From: Bacillota bacterium
GTDB taxonomy: Bacteria; Bacillota; DTU030; DUMP01
DNA length: 42,082 nucleotides
Assembly (NCBI GenBank): GCA_030153805.1
Contig: JASKLG010000006.1
Coordinates: forward strand, 1 to 42,082
Direction: 5' to 3'
Shown piece by piece: positions 15,282 to 22,628 of the stretch. Positions within the stretch are counted from its first letter, which is position 1. Each line of letters starts with the position of its first letter. A model generated the notes under the pieces. That model searched no databases, had not been told where the DNA came from, and saw only the letters and a list, made by a program, of their open reading frames with translations. The translations under genes were made by a program, and so were the position numbers.

Positions 15282-16397
15282 CTACGGCAGCAGTTCTTTT
15301 GCCCTCTGGGAACGTTTTTTTTGCCTGCGCCTCTCGCGCAGGAGATCGCAAAAGGCTTCGAGCCGGGTGCGCATTCCGACCTCGCTTGCATGCTCATCTA
15401 GCATGAAGGTGATTACGGGAATACCCATATCTCGGCTTACCTTGGGTAGGATACTTTCAGCCACAATCTCCGGCATGCAAGTTAGTGGTGCCAGCTGAAT
15501 TACGCCGTCAAACCCAGACCGTGCGTAGCGGATAGTAAAGCTAATACTCTCAAGACCGTGACCGCCTACGAAATGCCCGAGGTAAGGCGCCGCAAGACGA
15601 TATTCTTCGCGGTCGTTTCTAAGATGCAGGGAATGCAAGACCAGGTTGGTCTTCACCCAATCGCTCAGGTAAATGGAACGCTCCACCTCTACACCCATTT
15701 CCCCCAGCACCCGTTCAACCTCCAGGTTTACCGCCGGCTCCAGCAGGGTATATATCTCACCTACTATCCCAACCCGGAGCACGTCGTCGTCCTCTCTTAG
15801 GGGAATGGCCGCAAGATGCGCCCTCCCAAGGTGCGCTGCCTCTTCAGTCTCCGAGAGGGTCTCTGCCTGATCTAACCAGTCAACAATCTGGCGCCAAGCG
15901 CGGCTGGCGTCCCCCGGAGTAACCTCCCTCGCCCGCACCCGGTGAAGTTCTCGCTCCAGTTCATCAAGGGCGGTGAGCTTGCGCCAGGCAAGTCTCCCGG
16001 CCCGCCAGATTTCCTTAAGACTTGCCCTGCCGGTAATCGCCCGAAGATTATGCCAAAGTTCGCGCCAGTGGCCTTGCGGCGGTTCCAGCACCACCATTTT
16101 GAGGTCAACACCCAAATCCCGTAGGATCTCTTGCTCTACCTGGGCGTAATAGCCAAAGCGGCATGGACCTATCCCGCCGGCCATTATTACTGTGTCGGCC
16201 CCCAACCGGGCGGCCTGAAGAAAATTGCCGACATTCACCTTAAGGGGCAGACAGGCGAATTCCGGAGCGTATCGGGTACCAAAAGCCATGGTTTCCTGGC
16301 TGATGGGTGGAGGAACGACAGTCTCCACCCCCAACCTCGAAAAAAAAGAGCGCAGGGGCACGTGAAGGTGTCCCATATGAGGAAAGGTGATCTTCAC
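15282..16397 (-). CDS. DUF2229 / HgdB-like acyl-CoA dehydratase-type protein (second copy)
   Basis: About 371 residues. The start is GTG 16397, with GGAGGA 7 nt upstream and a 4-bp GTGA overlap with the preceding gene. The N-terminus KITFPHMGHLHVPLRSFF is followed by FACLPLKVNVGNF and MAGGIGPCRFGYY; the C-terminus carries LTCMPEIVAES and the motif DEHASEVGMRTRLEAF. Conserved Cys could hold an iron-sulfur cluster, as in 2-hydroxyglutaryl-CoA dehydratase relatives. It shares the N- and C-terminal motifs with the upstream gene, so the two look like paralogues that may form a heterodimer. Function unknown. Confidence 0.8.
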   Translation of the reverse strand: MKITFPHMGHLHVPLRSFFSRLGVETVVPPPISQETMAFGTRYAPEFACLPLKVNVGNFLQAARLGADTVIMAGGIGPCRFGYYAQVEQEILRDLGVDLKMVVLEPPQGHWRELWHNLRAITGRASLKEIWRAGRLAWRKLTALDELERELHRVRAREVTPGDASRAWRQIVDWLDQAETLSETEEAAHLGRAHLAAIPLREDDDVLRVGIVGEIYTLLEPAVNLEVERVLGEMGVEVERSIYLSDWVKTNLVLHSLHLRNDREEYRLAAPYLGHFVGGHGLESISFTIRYARSGFDGVIQLAPLTCMPEIVAESILPKVSRDMGIPVITFMLDEHASEVGMRTRLEAFCDLLRERRRQKKRSQRAKELLP

Positions 16398-17371
16398 GAA
16401 GCATTCCTCCACTCGACCATGTCCAGGAAAGCCTCCAGTCGCGTCACCATTCCGCCTTCTCCGGTATGCTCATCTAAAGTGAGGAGAAGAAAAGGCAGTT
16501 GCCCCGCCCGACGGGCCTTCCGTTCCAAAAGTTCGCCTACTAAGGAGTCCGGGCCGCAACCGAAGGACACTACGTGAATAATCCCGGCCACTCCCCCGCT
16601 CCGCAAGTAATAACTCCCGGCTCCCAAAACAAGCCGGCCCAGGCTCCAGAAAAGCGCCTTGGGAAGCCGAGCAGCTTCCTCGGCGATAAGCCGGCTAGAG
16701 AGCATTTCCGCCGTAGTTACCCTATAACCTCTGGCACGCAGGCGCCTCAGGAGGCCCAGGCTGATAAAATCATCAAATAGGTTGTAGGGGTGGCCCAGCA
16801 GCAGAAGGGCCTTTTGGGTGCCGAGGTTTTGATCTTGCCCACCTTCTTTGTCTTCTTTTCCTTCTGATAATATGTCAAGGGGTGTCTTCCCTTCGCCGAG
16901 TTTTGCCGTGTAGCGTGCCTGTTCGGCAGCAGCAGCGTTGCAAGCTCGTTTCGCTTGACCGGCGCTGAAGCCGAGCACCCTGGCCGTACGGGTAAGGGCC
17001 TCTTCCCACGCTCGCGGACCACAACGCGCGTTTAGCGTGGGACTTAGAAGTGGCGGCAGTTTTCTCCCAGCATGGCGCAGCATGTCCGGCAAACCCATAA
17101 GCTTAGGGCAAATGTACGTGCCCGTTTCGGCGCTCACCAGGCGGGGTACGAAAAGAAACTCCACCTGCGGGGCCAAGTAGAAGGCGTGCCCGTAGAAGAC
17201 TTTCACCGGCAGGCAGGCTTCAGCTACCGCCGCGGAAACCCCTTGGTCGAGTATTTCTTTGCTTGTCGGCGGAGACGACACAACCTCCAGCCCCAAGTAC
17301 CGCCAAAAGGTCGACCACAAAGGATGGTAGTGATAGTAAAGCAGAGCGCGTGGGATACCAATTCGCACCAA
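16394..17371 (-). CDS. DUF2229 acyl-CoA dehydratase-type protein (first copy)
   Basis: 325 residues with DUF2229 features: VRIGIPRALLYYHYHPLWSTF, EACLPVKVFYGHAF, YICPKLMGLPDML, SFGCGPDSLVGELL and the C-terminal DEHTGEGGMVTRLEAF. In many anaerobes equivalent domains are fused to activase domains in one very long protein; here they are separate genes. Start is TTG 17371 or the adjacent GTG 17368 behind GAGAGGGTGAAGG. It begins 48 bp after spoVAE with no terminator between, so it may be read from the forespore spoVA promoter. Confidence 0.8.
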   Translation of the reverse strand: MVRIGIPRALLYYHYHPLWSTFWRYLGLEVVSSPPTSKEILDQGVSAAVAEACLPVKVFYGHAFYLAPQVEFLFVPRLVSAETGTYICPKLMGLPDMLRHAGRKLPPLLSPTLNARCGPRAWEEALTRTARVLGFSAGQAKRACNAAAAEQARYTAKLGEGKTPLDILSEGKEDKEGGQDQNLGTQKALLLLGHPYNLFDDFISLGLLRRLRARGYRVTTAEMLSSRLIAEEAARLPKALFWSLGRLVLGAGSYYLRSGGVAGIIHVVSFGCGPDSLVGELLERKARRAGQLPFLLLTLDEHTGEGGMVTRLEAFLDMVEWRNAS

Positions 17372-17419
17372 CCTTCACCCTCTCTGTACATGCGGGCTGA
17401 CTCTCAAGCGATATTCTCT

Positions 17420-17770
17420 CTACTCCTTGGGGTTAAAAAGAAGCGCCATAACGAAGCCGAAAAAAACTGCCGCCGCTATCCCCATACTGGTGTTCTTGAA
17501 CACCCCGCTTAAGATACCAACTGCACCTTTAGCATCGATTTCTTCAAAGATGCCGCTGACGATGGAGTGGCCGAATCCGGTGAGCGGGATGGTAGCTCCG
17601 GCACCGCCGATTTGTACCAGCTTTTCGTAAATACCCAAACCACTGAGGACGGCCCCCAAGGAAACAAAAAGTACCAGCACATGGGCCGGCGTGAGAGGAG
17701 TGAGGTCCATCAACAGTTGGCCCACGGCGCAGATAGACCCGCCAACTAAGAACGCCAGTAAATATTCCAC
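17420..17770 (-). CDS. spoVAE: Stage V sporulation protein AE
   Basis: 116 residues with several hydrophobic helices; it begins MEYLLAFLVGGSICAVGQLL and contains GAGATIPLTGFGHSIVSG, typical of SpoVAE (AEb type). Part of the inner-membrane channel that takes up dipicolinate during sporulation and releases it on germination. Last of spoVAC-AD-AE, 17 bp after spoVAD. SpoVAA, AB and AF are not in this window, the minimal arrangement common in Clostridia. Confidence 0.93.
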   Translation of the reverse strand: MEYLLAFLVGGSICAVGQLLMDLTPLTPAHVLVLFVSLGAVLSGLGIYEKLVQIGGAGATIPLTGFGHSIVSGIFEEIDAKGAVGILSGVFKNTSMGIAAAVFFGFVMALLFNPKE

Positions 17771-17787
17771 CTCTTAGCCTCCTCTTT

Positions 17788-18801
17788 TCAGACCCTTTCC
17801 ACCGCAACCGCGTGGGCAATACAGGGTATGGACTCACCTTGTTGGTAAGAAGTAGGGCTGAGCAAGGCCCCGGTACTGACCAAAAGGACCTTGCCATATT
17901 GGCCGCTCAAAAGGCCGCGGTAAAAGTACCCGGCGAAGACCGTAGCCGAGCAGCCACATCCGCTCCCGCCGGAGTGTACATCCTGATCCGGCCGGAAGAT
18001 GAGGACACCGCAATCGGTAAAGTTTTTGCTTAGATCATAACCCGCTTCCGCCAACATTTCTTGGGCCAAGACTTTGCCCAGACTTCCTAAGTCGCCGGTG
18101 GCTATCACGTCGTAATAGTCGGGGCCACGGCCGGTGTCTTCGAAATGCTGTTTGATCGTCGCCACGGCTGCAGGCGCCATAGCCGATCCCATGTCGTTTA
18201 TGTCTTTAATGCCCATGTCCACCACCTTACCCACGGTCGTGCAGGTGAGGGCTGGCCCGGAACCGCCCTCTCCTACAATAGTTGCTGCCGCTCCCGTTAC
18301 CGTCCATTGCGCGGTCGGTTTACGCTGAACACCGAGTTCGGCGGGAAAACGGTACTGCCGTTCAGCTGTTTGGTAGTGAGAAGATGCAGTAACCAGTACC
18401 CGCGCGGCAAAACCCCCGTCCAGGGTAATACCGGCCAGTGAAAGGGCTTCAGTATACGTGGAACAGGCCCCAAAGAGGCCGTAAAAGGGAACGGGTACAT
18501 CGCGGGCGGCAAAGTTCGAAGCAATGATTTGGTTCAGGAGATCCCCGCCGAACATAAAATCCAAATCCCCGTAAGCTAAGTTGCTTTTTTGCATGGCCAG
18601 CTGAATGGCCGTACGCACCATTTTGGATTCGGCTTTTTCCCAGCTCTTCTCGCCAAAGAGAGGGTCGGTCACCACCTGGTCGAAGTACTCGCCTAGGGGC
18701 CCCTCCCCTTCCTTTTTTCCCACTACAGTGCCCGTACTTATAATGGGGAGCGGCCGACTGAACATAAAGGTCTGCCGGCCCACCTTTTTGCTTCGTGTCA
18801 C
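17788..18801 (-). CDS. spoVAD: Stage V sporulation protein AD
   Basis: 337 residues with the thiolase-like fold of SpoVAD. Seen: FMFGGDLLNQIIASNF, YGLFGACSTYTEALSLA, VTGAAATIVGEGG, GVLIFRPDQDVHSGGSGCGCSA and LLVSTGALLSPTSYQQGESIP. This soluble protein sits on the inner spore membrane and binds dipicolinate directly. It lies 11 bp after spoVAC. Confidence 0.95.
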   Translation of the reverse strand: MTRSKKVGRQTFMFSRPLPIISTGTVVGKKEGEGPLGEYFDQVVTDPLFGEKSWEKAESKMVRTAIQLAMQKSNLAYGDLDFMFGGDLLNQIIASNFAARDVPVPFYGLFGACSTYTEALSLAGITLDGGFAARVLVTASSHYQTAERQYRFPAELGVQRKPTAQWTVTGAAATIVGEGGSGPALTCTTVGKVVDMGIKDINDMGSAMAPAAVATIKQHFEDTGRGPDYYDVIATGDLGSLGKVLAQEMLAEAGYDLSKNFTDCGVLIFRPDQDVHSGGSGCGCSATVFAGYFYRGLLSGQYGKVLLVSTGALLSPTSYQQGESIPCIAHAVAVERV

Positions 18802-18812
18802 AAATGAGCCTC

Positions 18813-19268
18813 CTAAAGTTTAGTGATCCAGTAAACAATTCCCACCACTACTGCCGTTACAGTGCCGTAAACGAGAACTGGTCCGGCTACGCTGAACATC
18901 CGGGCACCCAATCCAAGGACAAACCCCTCCCGCTTGAAGTCTATAGCCGGTGAAACGATGGAATTGGCAAAGCCGGTGATGGGTATCACCGAACCGGCAC
19001 CGGCAAACTTCCCGAGTTCGTCATACCAGCCGAGGCCGGTGAAGAAAGCCCCTAGAAAAACCATAACGCTGGCCGTCGGGCCAGCAGCTTCTTTGGCCGT
19101 CATACCTAGCGATTGAAAGAAGGCCATAACTGCCTGGCCAAGAACGCAAATGAGACCGCCTACGATAAAAGCCAGTAAGGTGTTTCTGAGTACCGGCGGC
19201 TTAGGTTTTTTCTGCTGTACCCGCCAATAATATAGTTTTTTGTCTAGATTAGGATCCTGCGCGCTCAC
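18813..19268 (-). CDS. spoVAC: Stage V sporulation protein AC
   Basis: 151 residues; a charged N-terminus is followed by about four membrane helices (RNTLLAFIVGGLICVLGQAV and others). GAGSVIPITGFANSIVSPAIDFKREGF is the SpoVAC signature. In B. subtilis SpoVAC is a mechanosensitive channel for dipicolinate. Start GTG. A sigma-G-like promoter lies just upstream, so spoVAC-AD-AE should be a forespore operon. Confidence 0.95.
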   Translation of the reverse strand: MSAQDPNLDKKLYYWRVQQKKPKPPVLRNTLLAFIVGGLICVLGQAVMAFFQSLGMTAKEAAGPTASVMVFLGAFFTGLGWYDELGKFAGAGSVIPITGFANSIVSPAIDFKREGFVLGLGARMFSVAGPVLVYGTVTAVVVGIVYWITKL

Positions 19269-19284
19269 CGTACCACCCTCTTTT

Positions 19285-19314
19285 TAGTTTGACTTGGTAA
19301 AGCCTACCTTATAC
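19285..19314 (-). promoter_or_regulatory. Candidate sigma-G promoter of spoVAC-AD-AE
   Basis: GTATA, an 18-nt spacer, then CAAACTA on the minus strand, 17 bp before the spoVAC GTG. The -10 departs from CATNHTA at one position. The spoVA operon is sigma-G dependent in B. subtilis. Confidence 0.5.
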
Positions 19315-19324
19315 GCCGGTCCTT

Positions 19325-19357
19325 TCTAAAAAAGGGAGAGCACCTGAGGTGCCCTCC
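19325..19357 (-). terminator. Terminator after the dodecin gene
   Basis: GGAGGGCACCT-C-AGGTGCTCTCC-type stem (one mismatch) followed by TTTTTT on the minus strand. It separates dodecin from spoVAC. Confidence 0.75.
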
Positions 19358-19360
19358 GTT

Positions 19361-19567
19361 TTACGTTCCATCTACGGGGAAGGCGATCTTGCAATTGGCT
19401 TTGTACTCAACAACCTCTCCATTTTGCACATTGGCAGTCAGGTTGTAAATCTCCACTCCTGAGATGTTACGGACGGTCTTGGAGGCTTGTCTTACGGCAT
19501 CGCGAACCGCCGCATCCCAGCTGTCTTTGGATTCACCTACCACTTCAATAACCTTGACTACGGTCAT
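19361..19567 (-). CDS. Dodecin family flavin-binding protein
   Basis: 68 residues from ATG 19567 (GGGAGGTTTGCCC upstream; the track start is a TTG inside that spacer). The sequence runs VKVIEVVGESKDSWDAAVRDAV, then TVRNISGVEIYNLTANVQNGEVVEYKANCKIAF, the dodecin beta-alpha-beta-beta pattern including the Trp that stacks on the flavin. Dodecins form 12-mers that store or buffer flavin (FMN, riboflavin or lumichrome). It is a single-gene unit with its own terminator between sigF and spoVAC. Its upstream region has a near-perfect sigma-G promoter, which suggests forespore expression. Confidence 0.93.
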   Translation of the reverse strand: MTVVKVIEVVGESKDSWDAAVRDAVRQASKTVRNISGVEIYNLTANVQNGEVVEYKANCKIAFPVDGT

Positions 19568-19619
19568 GGGCAAACCTCCCTTCGGCTGTTTCTTTGGGCT
19601 TCCGCCCGCCGGCCAAGTT

Positions 19620-19649
19620 TAGTATGGCTCCCCGGCAAAAAAAGCATAC
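19620..19649 (-). promoter_or_regulatory. Sigma-G-type promoter of the dodecin gene
   Basis: GTATG, an 18-nt spacer, then CATACTA on the minus strand, a full match to the B. subtilis sigma-G pattern GHATR-(17-18)-CATNHTA. It lies 53 bp before the dodecin ATG and immediately behind the sigF terminator. Confidence 0.65.
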
Positions 19650-19674
19650 AAAAAAGCGGGCCTTACCCGCTTTC
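19650..19674 (-). terminator. Terminator of the spoIIA-sigF operon
   Basis: AAAGCGGG-TAAGG-CCCGCTTTTTT on the minus strand, overlapping the last sigF codons. Confidence 0.8.
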
Positions 19675-20451
19675 CATCAAGCGTTTTATTTTTAAGAGAA
19701 TTTGCTTTTCTAGGCGCGAAACCTGCACTTGAGACAGGCCCAGTTGGGCCGCCACTTCTGCTTGAGTCTTATCCCTGAAGAAACGTTCGTAAATTATGTA
19801 CCGTTCGCGCGGTGCCAGTTTTTCCAGAACCTGATTCAAAAGTACATGCTCCAGCCATTCTTCACCTTTTTCTTCGCCCAGTTGGGCTTCAAGGTTAATG
19901 GCCGTGCCTTCATCTTGATAAATGGGATCAGATAGGGAAGTGGGCGATTCGGTAGCCTCCAAGGCGGCTACCAACTCTTCAGGCGCCACCCCTAATTCTC
20001 GGGCAAGCTCGTTCAGCGACGGTTCTCGTCCCAGGCGCTGTCCCAAGGCCGTGCTGGCCCGCCGGGCCTTAAGCGCCGTCTCCTTAAGCGAACGGCTTAC
20101 ACGGATGGGGTTATCGTCACGGAGAAAACGGCGGATTTCCCCGACGATCATGGGCACGGCGTAGGTAGAAAACTGCACCCCGTAATCAAGGCTAAACTTG
20201 TCCACTGCCTTCATAAGGCCGATAGTACCGATTTGAAAAAGGTCCTCAAACTCGTAACCTCGACCGCAAAAGCGGCGTGCTATACCCACTACCAGACGCA
20301 GGTTATTCTTAATCAACTCATCACGAGCCTCGCGGTCACCGGCCTGTGTTCGCCGTACTAATTCGGCTACCGCTTCAGGTTGCAAAGCAATGCGAGCAGG
20401 AAGGTCCAAACTAATAAAGCGTTCATTCATCTGCCACGCCCCGCTGTTCAT
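19663..20451 (-). CDS. sigF: RNA polymerase sigma factor SigF (forespore)
   Basis: 262 residues of the sigma-70 sporulation group. Region 2 shows LIKNNLRLVVGIARRFCGRGYEFEDLFQIGTIGLMKAVDKF followed by FSTYAVPMIVGEIRRFLRDD; region 3 follows; region 4 has the helix-turn-helix KTQAEVAAQLGLSQVQVSRLEK. Sequence alone could also fit sigma-G, but the position directly after spoIIAA-spoIIAB identifies sigma-F. The ATG used has GGAG 10 nt upstream; a second ATG (20430) overlaps the spoIIAB stop. Confidence 0.95.
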   Translation of the reverse strand: MNSGAWQMNERFISLDLPARIALQPEAVAELVRRTQAGDREARDELIKNNLRLVVGIARRFCGRGYEFEDLFQIGTIGLMKAVDKFSLDYGVQFSTYAVPMIVGEIRRFLRDDNPIRVSRSLKETALKARRASTALGQRLGREPSLNELARELGVAPEELVAALEATESPTSLSDPIYQDEGTAINLEAQLGEEKGEEWLEHVLLNQVLEKLAPRERYIIYERFFRDKTQAEVAAQLGLSQVQVSRLEKQILLKIKRLMESG

Positions 20452-20857
20452 CCAGCGTCTTCTCCATGTAAATCCGTGTACCGTGCTCCGAGCTTATTTC
20501 TACCCTGTCCATGCAGGCCTCAATGAGGGAAAGTCCAATGCCCATTCTCTCGCCGGGCCGAGTACTCGAGCCAAAGCGGCGGGCGGCGGCCAGGTCGGCT
20601 ATTCCCCTCCCTTCGTCGCTCACCTCGATCATAATCCGTCGTCCTGCCAAGCGCACATAAATACGCACCGGTCCCTCTCCTTCGGGGTAGGCATGAACCA
20701 CGGCGTTGGTGACTGCTTCTGATACGGCCGTACTGATGTCCGCCAGTTCGGACAGTGTCGGATCGAGCTGGCTGGCAAAGGCGGCAACGGTCGTACGGGC
20801 GAAAGCCACATTCTCCGGCCGGCTGGGAAACTCTAAGTGCATCTCGTTTTCTTTCAT
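20423..20857 (-). CDS. spoIIAB: Anti-sigma F factor, serine kinase SpoIIAB
   Basis: 144 residues from ATG 20857 (GGGAGAAAGA upstream; 4-bp ATGA overlap with spoIIAA). The GHKL ATPase boxes are present: N-box ISTAVSEAVTNAVVHAYP, G1 box VSDEGRGI and G2 box PGERMGIGLSLI. It binds and inhibits sigma-F, and phosphorylates SpoIIAA. The longer track ORF reads through spoIIAA in another frame. Confidence 0.96.
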   Translation of the reverse strand: MKENEMHLEFPSRPENVAFARTTVAAFASQLDPTLSELADISTAVSEAVTNAVVHAYPEGEGPVRIYVRLAGRRIMIEVSDEGRGIADLAAARRFGSSTRPGERMGIGLSLIEACMDRVEISSEHGTRIYMEKTLDEQRGVADE

Positions 20858-21204
20858 TCTTTCTCCCTCCCCACGCGGGCCAGGGCTTCTTTTACCGTAG
20901 CTGTAACTGGCATAATCTTGGTAAGGCCGGAAAGCTCCAGCACCCGGCGCACCTGGGCGCGGGCACCGGCTACGGCCATTACCCAACCATTCTCCATGCA
21001 CCAGCGGTAACGGCCCAAGAGAAATCCTAACCCGGAGCTATCCATAAAGTTAACTCCGGTTAAATCCAAAATGAGACATCGCATACCCGGCTTGATCAGT
21101 GCTGCTTCGAGCTCAGTCCGGGCGCGAGGTACCGTTGCTACATCGAGCTCGCCATCTAAAACCGCAATTATGCTCGTTCCTTCATATCTAAGTACGACCC
21201 CCAC
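20854..21204 (-). CDS. spoIIAA: Anti-sigma F factor antagonist SpoIIAA
   Basis: 116 residues, a STAS-domain protein. LDGELDVATVPRARTELEAAL leads to ILDLTGVNFMDSSGLGFLLGRY. The second Ser of MDSSG (Ser57) corresponds to the B. subtilis Ser58 phosphorylated by SpoIIAB and dephosphorylated by SpoIIE. Start GTG behind GGAGGAAGAGCA. First gene of spoIIAA-spoIIAB-sigF with overlapping stops and starts. Confidence 0.96.
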   Translation of the reverse strand: MGVVLRYEGTSIIAVLDGELDVATVPRARTELEAALIKPGMRCLILDLTGVNFMDSSGLGFLLGRYRWCMENGWVMAVAGARAQVRRVLELSGLTKIMPVTATVKEALARVGREKE

Positions 21205-21260
21205 TGCTCTTCCTCCCTATGATTGGTATTGCTCTCATTATTTACCATTTACTTTCTCAT

Positions 21261-21285
21261 ATTCGCTTTCCCGGCCTTCTTTCCT
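21261..21285 (-). promoter_or_regulatory. Candidate sigma-H promoter of the spoIIA operon
   Basis: AGGAAAG, 13-nt spacer, CGAAT on the minus strand, 56 bp before the spoIIAA GTG. The motifs and spacing fit the sigma-H pattern (AGGAWWT-12 to 14-RGAAT), and spoIIA is sigma-H dependent in B. subtilis. Confidence 0.5.
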
Positions 21286-21306
21286 GCTGAGAGTGAAATT
21301 CTTCCG

Positions 21307-21344
21307 TAAAAAGAAAATAGGCCCAGGGCTTAACCTGGCGCCTA
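21307..21344 (-). terminator. Terminator after dacF
   Basis: TAGGC(G)CCAGG pairs with CCTGGGCCTA (one bulged G) and is followed by TTTTCTTTTT on the minus strand. It uncouples dacF from the spoIIA operon. Confidence 0.75.
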
Positions 21345-21367
21345 CCAGTACTTCTTTTCTTTTACTT

Positions 21368-22558
21368 CTAACTGCCCGCAGCAAACCAGCCCCGCAAAAT
21401 CCGTTGAAAAAGCTCGCCCCAGCTTACTACGTCGATGCCTTGTGCGGCAACAAGCGCTACTTCTCCAACGGGTTTACCATCTTTGAAGGCGGTCAAACTT
21501 CCCAGGGGGGTCCCTTGCTCGACCGGCGCCTTAACTACCTCCGCCTCCAGTTTTATCTGATAGCTCACCTTGTCCTCTTCGCCTTTGGGAATAGTCACGG
21601 CCAGGTCTTCAGCACAGGCCAGCCCAACCTGCCGCTCAGCGCCATGGACAACCGGCAAAGTCGCTTTAATTTCTCCCTTTTGGGCTACGGGAAGAGAGGT
21701 ATAGTTGGCAAAACCGTAGTTTAAGAGCTTAATGGCTTCCTGAAAGTGGCTCCGCGGCGCAGGGCAACCGAGGACGACGCTTACCAAGCGGAAACCATTC
21801 TTTTTTCCGGTTGCGGCCAGGCAATATCCTGCCTTCTCCGTCCAGCCTGTTTTGAGCCCGTCGACCACGTCCTCGTACCAGGCTAAGAGCTTGTTGGTGT
21901 TCCAGAGGATGAGCAGCGGGTTTTCCCGGAAGCGGTACTCGTAAATGGCGGTGTACTTAAGGAGCTGGGGGTGTTTAACTGCTTCCCGGGACATCAGGGC
22001 CACGTCGTAAGCGCTGGTATAATGGTTCTCCGCCGGCATACCATGGCAGTTAACGAAGTGTGTATTTTTCATGCCGAGTTCGGCTGCCCGGGCGTTCATA
22101 AGCTCGACAAATTTGGCTTCTGAGCCGGCTACATGTTCGGCTAAAGCCACGCACGCATCATTTCCCGACCCCACCGCGATACCGATCAAAAGCTCCTCAA
22201 CCGTGCGCTTTTCACCTTGTTCGAGGAACACCACCGAACCGTCTGTGTCGCTCTGCGCCCGGGCGTTCTCCGAGGTCACTACCAAGTCGTCGAGTTTTAT
22301 CCGGCCTTGTTCGACGGCTTCAATCCCGAGAAGCAGAGTCATGATTTTGGTGATACTGGCCGGTTCGCGCCTTTCGTGCGGTGCTTTTTCGAAGAGAACC
22401 TCGCCGGTCACCGGGTCCATGAGTACCGCGCTAGCTGCGCTGGTCTCTAACGCGCTGGTCTCCAAGTTCTGAGCATGGGCCGGCCAGGCGGGAACTAAAG
22501 CGCCGATAATTAGGGCTGCAAGAAAACTCAAGGCCCCCTTAAGTCTTTTTTTGCCCAT
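21368..22558 (-). CDS. dacF: D-alanyl-D-alanine carboxypeptidase (DacF-like, sporulation)
   Basis: 396 residues with a signal peptide (MGKKRLKGALSFLAALIIGA...AHA). A low-molecular-mass penicillin-binding protein: SXXK is S68-I-T-K71 (EPASITKIM), SGN is 132-134 (GSGNDACVA) and KTG is 236-238 (GLKTGWTEKAGYC). The C-terminal PBP5 domain follows. It trims stem peptides and so limits cross-linking in spore peptidoglycan. Position ahead of spoIIAA matches B. subtilis dacF. Start ATG has GGAGATCCAGG. Confidence 0.93.
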   Translation of the reverse strand: MGKKRLKGALSFLAALIIGALVPAWPAHAQNLETSALETSAASAVLMDPVTGEVLFEKAPHERREPASITKIMTLLLGIEAVEQGRIKLDDLVVTSENARAQSDTDGSVVFLEQGEKRTVEELLIGIAVGSGNDACVALAEHVAGSEAKFVELMNARAAELGMKNTHFVNCHGMPAENHYTSAYDVALMSREAVKHPQLLKYTAIYEYRFRENPLLILWNTNKLLAWYEDVVDGLKTGWTEKAGYCLAATGKKNGFRLVSVVLGCPAPRSHFQEAIKLLNYGFANYTSLPVAQKGEIKATLPVVHGAERQVGLACAEDLAVTIPKGEEDKVSYQIKLEAEVVKAPVEQGTPLGSLTAFKDGKPVGEVALVAAQGIDVVSWGELFQRILRGWFAAGS

Positions 22559-22590
22559 CCTGGATCTCCTTTCCTCTTTCTCTTTAGAGG

Positions 22591-22620
22591 TAGCTTATCC
22601 AGGATGGGGTAAATCCATGC
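22591..22620 (-). promoter_or_regulatory. Candidate sigma-F promoter of dacF
   Basis: GCATG, 15 nt, GGATAAGCTA on the minus strand, 33 bp before the dacF ATG. It matches most but not all positions of the sigma-F consensus (two departures in the -10, one in the -35). dacF is sigma-F dependent in B. subtilis. Confidence 0.4.
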
Positions 22621-22628
22621 ATAGACCG

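Noticed and set aside
19663-20451. Reading this sigma factor as sigma-G
   Set aside because: Sigma-F and sigma-G are close in sequence, but the overlap with spoIIAB in a spoIIAA-AB-sigF operon identifies sigma-F.
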